Source: Acidimicrobiia bacterium | Lineage (GTDB): Bacteria > Actinomycetota > Acidimicrobiia > Acidimicrobiales > Poriferisodalaceae | NCBI GenBank assembly: GCA_022826045.1 | Contig: JAJDVQ010000041.1 | Span: 1 to 64,000 of the forward strand | Length of the DNA: 64,000 bases | Direction of reading: 5' to 3' | Part shown: piece by piece, positions 60,853-64,000 of the stretch | Layout of the letters: every line of letters begins with the position of its first letter | Numbering within the stretch: the stretch's first letter is position 1 | Position numbers and translations under genes: made by a program | The notes under the pieces: generated by a model | Database searches by the model: none | What the model saw: the letters and a program-made list of their open reading frames with translations, nothing else | What the model was told of the DNA's origin: nothing

Positions 60853-61632
60853 TCAGGCGCCCATGGCGTGGTAGCCGCCGTCGACGTGCACGATCTCGCC
60901 GGTGGTGCCGCCGAACCAGTCCGACATCAGTGCGAGGGTGCTGCGGGCCACGGCCTCGCTGTCGGTGATGTCCCAGCCCAGCGGCGCCCGTTCGGTCCAT
61001 GCGTCCTCGAATTCGGCAAAACCGGGGATCGACTTGGCAGCCATGGTGCGGATGGGTCCCGCCGAGATCAGGTTCACCCGGATGCCCTGCGGTCCCAGCG
61101 ACTTCGCCAGATAGCGCGCCGCCGATTCGAAGGCTGCCTTGGCCACGCCCATCCAGTCGTAGACCGGCCAGGCCACGCTGGCATCGAACGTGAGCCCGAC
61201 CACCGAGCCCTTCGCCTCGGCCAGCAACGGCGCCATCGGCGAGGTCAGCGAAGCGAGGCTGTAGGCGGAGATGTTCAGCGCCGTGGCGACATCCTCCCAA
61301 GGGGCGTGGAGGAAATTGCCTCCCAGGCAGCTCGCCGGCGCGAAGCCGATGGCATGCAGCAGACCGTCCAGTCGGCCCCAGCGCTGCGCCAGATCGGCTC
61401 GCACAGCCTCGATCTCGTCGGGCAGGGTGACGTCGCACGGCAGCACGTCGGGCGGGTCGGGCAGTCGCCGGGCTGCTCGCTCGGTGAGCCGGATGCCTCT
61501 GCCGGCGCCGGTGAGCACCACCTCGGCGCCGTGCTCCTGCGCCAGGCGGGCCACGTTGAACGCCAGCGAGGCATCGGTGAGCACGCCGGTGATGAGGAAC
61601 TTCTTGCCTTCCACGATTCCGCTGCCCGCCAT
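60853..61632 (-). CDS. fabI: enoyl-[acyl-carrier-protein] reductase, InhA/FabI-like
   Basis: The 259-residue (from ATG 61632) short-chain dehydrogenase reduces the enoyl-ACP double bond in fatty acid synthesis with NADH. Blocks: GKKFLITGVLTDASLAFNVARLAQEHGAEVVLTG, DGLLHAIGFAP, the catalytic pair in YDWMGVAKAAFES (Tyr and Lys) and LISAGPIRTMAAKSIPGF. The last is nearly identical to mycobacterial InhA (VAAGPIRTLAMSAI), including the substrate loop region. An alternative start at 61683 adds 17 Gly/Ala/Ser-rich residues. It is convergent with the LysRS remnant. Confidence 0.92.
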   Translation of the reverse strand: MAGSGIVEGKKFLITGVLTDASLAFNVARLAQEHGAEVVLTGAGRGIRLTERAARRLPDPPDVLPCDVTLPDEIEAVRADLAQRWGRLDGLLHAIGFAPASCLGGNFLHAPWEDVATALNISAYSLASLTSPMAPLLAEAKGSVVGLTFDASVAWPVYDWMGVAKAAFESAARYLAKSLGPQGIRVNLISAGPIRTMAAKSIPGFAEFEDAWTERAPLGWDITDSEAVARSTLALMSDWFGGTTGEIVHVDGGYHAMGA

Positions 61633-61889
61633 CTGCCCGCCTCCGCCTGGGGTTCCTGCGCTGCTGCTGGCAGCAGCGTTCACCGCCGGACGCTACCGCC
61701 GCCTTGCGGGCCGTCCCGGACTCTGCGGCGCGTCCGATCGATGCAGCTGACAGGGCGGCAGCACTGCGCTGCGGGCGCGTGCCGGCCAGCTCCAGGCCGA
61801 CCTTCGGACGACATGCCTGCGCCCACGCACCGCTCGCAGCGCCGGCATGCAAGCCGGTCATATTGCCGTGGGGCGCGCTCGGTCGTACC

Positions 61890-62705
61890 GTGAGCGCCGT
61901 GCCAGCAGATGCAACCCCCAACGGGTCCGCTGACGGGGTCGCAGCAGCGAGTCCCTCGGGCAGTGCCGAACCCACCCGGATCGGCATCATCGGCGGCACC
62001 GGGCCCGCTGGCGCCGCATTGGCAGCCCGGCTGGCCGACATCGGCTGCGAGATCACGCTGGGCTCGCGTTCGAAGTACCGGTCGATGGAGGTGGTGGACA
62101 ACATCGTGGATCGGTGGCCCGACCGGAACCTGCGCATCCATCCCGGCGCCAACAGCCTCGCTGCGGCCGAGCCCACGGTGGTGATCGCGACGCCCTGGGA
62201 TGCGGCAGCCATCACCGCACGGGACGTGGCCGAGCACCTGCGCGGCAAGGTCGTGGCCACCATGTCCAACGCGCTGGCCCGCGTCGACGACGAGTTCGTG
62301 CCGCTCATCCCGCCGAGAGGCTCTGTCGCAGCGTCGGTGCAGGCCACGCTGCCTGAGTCGCGGGTTGCTGCAGCCCTCCAGCATGTGCCCGCGACCGAGC
62401 TCGGCAATCTCGACGAGCCGGTGCACGGCGACATCCTCATCTGCAGCGACCATCGCGAGGCCACCTGGCACATTGCCGAGATCGTGGACCGCATGCCCGG
62501 CGCACGGGCGCTCGACTGCGGCAACCTGTCCAACGCCACCGCCATCGAAGCGTTCACTGCTGTGCTGATGCAGCTCAACACCCGGTACCGCACCCGGGTC
62601 GCGCTCCGCCTCGTGGGGCTGGATCACGTGCCGATCAGCGTGCTGGGCGGCGGGCCGAGCGGCACCGAAGCCGCCCAACCGGACGCTGAGACTGTCCCCG
62701 ACTGA
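61890..62705 (+). CDS. F420-dependent NADP oxidoreductase (NpdG-like)
   Basis: The 271-residue Rossmann protein has IGIIGGTGPAGAALAARLADIGCEITLGSRSKY, the NADP-binding segment of F420:NADP oxidoreductases, and later VIATPWDAAAITARDVAEHLRGKVVATMSNAL and GLDHVPISVLGG near the end. It transfers hydride between reduced F420 and NADP+. Its presence means the organism makes coenzyme F420, common in actinobacteria. GTG 61890 or GTG 61899 are the possible starts; the longer track start (61704) runs into the divergent fabI leader. Confidence 0.85.
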   Translation: MSAVPADATPNGSADGVAAASPSGSAEPTRIGIIGGTGPAGAALAARLADIGCEITLGSRSKYRSMEVVDNIVDRWPDRNLRIHPGANSLAAAEPTVVIATPWDAAAITARDVAEHLRGKVVATMSNALARVDDEFVPLIPPRGSVAASVQATLPESRVAAALQHVPATELGNLDEPVHGDILICSDHREATWHIAEIVDRMPGARALDCGNLSNATAIEAFTAVLMQLNTRYRTRVALRLVGLDHVPISVLGGGPSGTEAAQPDAETVPD

Positions 62706-62763
62706 CGTATCCGGCCCGGCCGATCCGAGGAGCCGGGCTCTGCAAGCAGGGCGATGAAGCTGC

Positions 62764-63882
62764 ATGAAGCTGTACGAAACCCAGCAGCGAGCCGTCGTGC
62801 CGCTCGACGCGCAGCCGGGGAGCACCGTGCGGATGTACGTGTGCGGCATCACGCCCTACGACGCCACCCACGTCGGTCACGCTGCCACGTTCCTGGCATA
62901 CGACGTCCTCCAGCGCCGGCTGCGCGACCTGGGATGCCGCACCCGCTGCGTGCGCAACATCACCGATGTCGACGACGACCTGCTGGCACGGGCGCGTGCC
63001 ATGGGCGTGCACTACCTCGACCTGGCGGCGGGGTCGCTCGCCGCATTCGACGCAGACATGGCGGCGCTGGGCCTGCTGCCCGCCGACGCCGAGCCCCGGG
63101 CGACGTCGGCCATCGCTGACATCCGGCGACTGATCGGACGGCTGCTGCGCAGCGGTCACGCCTATCGCACGAGCGGCAACGTGTACTTCGACGTCTCGGC
63201 GGCACAGAGCTTCGGCGAGCTGAGCGGCCTCGATGCCGCCGAGATGGTGGAGCTGGCGCGCAGCCGTGGCGGCCGGCCCGACGATCCCGACAAGCGCAAC
63301 CCGCTCGACTTCGTGCTCTGGCAGCGTTCGGCGCCCGGCGAGCCCGAGTGGTCCTCCGCGTGGGGTCTCGGCCGTCCGGGATGGCACGCGGAGTGCTCGG
63401 CACTGGCGCTGGAGCATCTCGGCGAGACAGTCGATGTGCACGGCGGCGGCAGCGACCTGGTGTTCCCGCATCACGAGTGCTCGCGGGCGCAGTCGGAGGC
63501 CGCAACCGGGCGACCGTTCGTGCGTCACTGGATGCACACGTCGATGGTGCGGCACCACGGCGCCAAGATGTCAAAGTCGGCGGGCAACCTGGCGTTCGTG
63601 GCCGACCTGCGAGAGCGCTGGGAGCCCATGGCGGTGCGTCTGGCGCTGCTGGGCGCGCACTATCGGTCAGATTGGGACTGGTCCCCCGAACGGGTGGCCG
63701 ACGCAGCCCGCCGTCTCGAACGCTGGCGCGCCGCGGGCCGCGGCGATGGTGCGTTGGCACGGGTGCGAGCACGCCTCGACGATGATCTCGACACTCCCGG
63801 CGCGCTGGCGGCCATCGACGCCGCCGCGGATGCAGGTGAGCCGGTCAGCGACGCAGCCGCCCTGCTCGGCGTGGTGCTCTAG
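62764..63882 (+). CDS. mshC: mycothiol cysteine ligase MshC (CysRS-like)
   Basis: The 372-residue class I synthetase-fold ligase joins cysteine to GlcN-inositol in mycothiol synthesis. Motifs: VRMYVCGITPYDATHVGHAATFLAYD (HIGH-type, zinc Cys), RNITDVDDDLLARA, WHAECSALALEHLGETVDVHGGGSDLVFPHHE (zinc ligands) and HGAKMSKSAGNL. These match MshC (TPYDATHLGHA) better than CysRS. It is about 40 residues shorter than mycobacterial MshC, mainly at the N-terminus, and ends DLDTPGALAAID…LLGVVL as MshC does. A cysteinyl-tRNA synthetase paralogue is the alternative. Confidence 0.8.
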   Translation: MKLYETQQRAVVPLDAQPGSTVRMYVCGITPYDATHVGHAATFLAYDVLQRRLRDLGCRTRCVRNITDVDDDLLARARAMGVHYLDLAAGSLAAFDADMAALGLLPADAEPRATSAIADIRRLIGRLLRSGHAYRTSGNVYFDVSAAQSFGELSGLDAAEMVELARSRGGRPDDPDKRNPLDFVLWQRSAPGEPEWSSAWGLGRPGWHAECSALALEHLGETVDVHGGGSDLVFPHHECSRAQSEAATGRPFVRHWMHTSMVRHHGAKMSKSAGNLAFVADLRERWEPMAVRLALLGAHYRSDWDWSPERVADAARRLERWRAAGRGDGALARVRARLDDDLDTPGALAAIDAAADAGEPVSDAAALLGVVL

Positions 63883-63900
63883 TTTCTTGGCAGGAGGACC

Positions 63901-63934
63901 GGCCCGCTGTGTCGCTTGGCAGGGCCAGCGGGCC
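63901..63934 (+). terminator. possible terminator hairpin after mshC
   Basis: The inverted repeat GGCCCGCTG (63901-63909) and CAGCGGGCC (63926-63934) forms a 9-bp stem with a 16-base loop, 18 bp after the mshC stop. There is no T-run, so it is a GC-rich hairpin of uncertain strength. Confidence 0.4.
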
Positions 63935-63952
63935 AGGCCCCTCCGGCACCCT

Positions 63953-64000
63953 CAGAGGCTGAGCCGTTGGGCGAAGCTGTGGCCCGAGCGGCAGCGAACA
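63953..64000 (+). repeat. dispersed ARERSE repeat, copy 3 (edge, internally deleted)
   Basis: Aligned with the minus strand of copy 1, it reads CAGAGGCTGAGCCG, then GGCGAAGC, GTGGCCCGAGCGG and CAGCGAACA. It has three mismatches and one 10-base deletion (CCCGTGAGCG). The deleted part is flanked by the short repeat GAGCG. It lies outside any known gene and runs to the window edge, so its right end is unseen. Confidence 0.7.

Noticed and set aside
1-64000. CRISPR arrays, tRNA or rRNA genes, prophage
   Set aside because: No regularly spaced repeats, cloverleaf-like sequences, integrase or phage structural genes were seen by eye; a covariance search could still find something small.

Overview
The window is GC-rich, densely coding chromosomal DNA from an actinobacterium. 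The evidence is a CysO/CysM cysteine pair beside MBL hydrolase-rph-rdgB in the Mycobacterium tuberculosis order, an InhA-type enoyl-ACP reductase, a mycothiol-type cysteine ligase (MshC), an F420:NADP oxidoreductase and many GTG starts. An Acidimicrobiia-like lineage is my inference; no rRNA is present to test it. I found no tRNA, rRNA, CRISPR array, prophage or complete insertion sequence.

Layout. (1) 1-12.8 kb: the 5' part of tmRNA on the minus strand, then a catabolic block: Rieske oxygenase, class III aminotransferase, two amidases, TesB thioesterase, two CaiB/BaiF CoA-transferase genes (one a tandem fusion), alpha/beta hydrolase and a small secreted protein. (2) 12.8-24.9 kb: 2OG-Fe(II) oxygenase, quinone reductase and alanine dehydrogenase, then smpB, cysO-cysM, a lipoprotein, MBL hydrolase, rph, rdgB, clpP, rpe and thiolase. 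(3) 25-32.5 kb: a solitary CoxL-like molybdenum hydroxylase subunit, a hydrolase and a fused hydantoinase HyuA-HyuB, all on the minus strand. (4) 32.9-39.1 kb: phosphofructokinase, a TPP riboswitch controlling thiB-thiP, and acetoacetyl-CoA synthetase. (5) 39.1-51.4 kb: coaE, hotdog thioesterases, HAD phosphatase, acyl-CoA dehydrogenase and a three-gene ABC operon. (6) 51.5-58 kb: an accessory islet. (7) 58-64 kb: two CNNM/CorC-type membrane proteins, a class I LysRS remnant, fabI/inhA, F420:NADP oxidoreductase and mshC.

The accessory islet (51.5-58 kb) is the most interesting part. It holds an AAA ATPase translationally coupled to a frameshifted DUF4276-like (possibly Toprim) protein, which resembles an ATPase-nuclease defence pair. 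Next come an in-frame chimera between the end of a restriction helicase and the C-terminal part of a DNA methyltransferase, a broken and an intact copy of an unrecognised gene (here called gene X), an AbrB/PIN toxin-antitoxin pair, and a second deleted copy of the methyltransferase 3' end. The repeated arrangement of methyltransferase end plus gene X suggests a duplicated module eroded by short-repeat deletions.

Two themes recur. Small gene fragments sit between intact genes (aminotransferase C-terminus, alpha/beta hydrolase N-terminus, LysRS N-terminus), so the genome seems to be shedding genes. A roughly 50-65 bp repeat encoding an ARERSE-containing peptide lies in frame inside two unrelated enzymes, and a third, deleted copy lies at the right edge. 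It looks like a dispersed repeat tolerated inside proteins.
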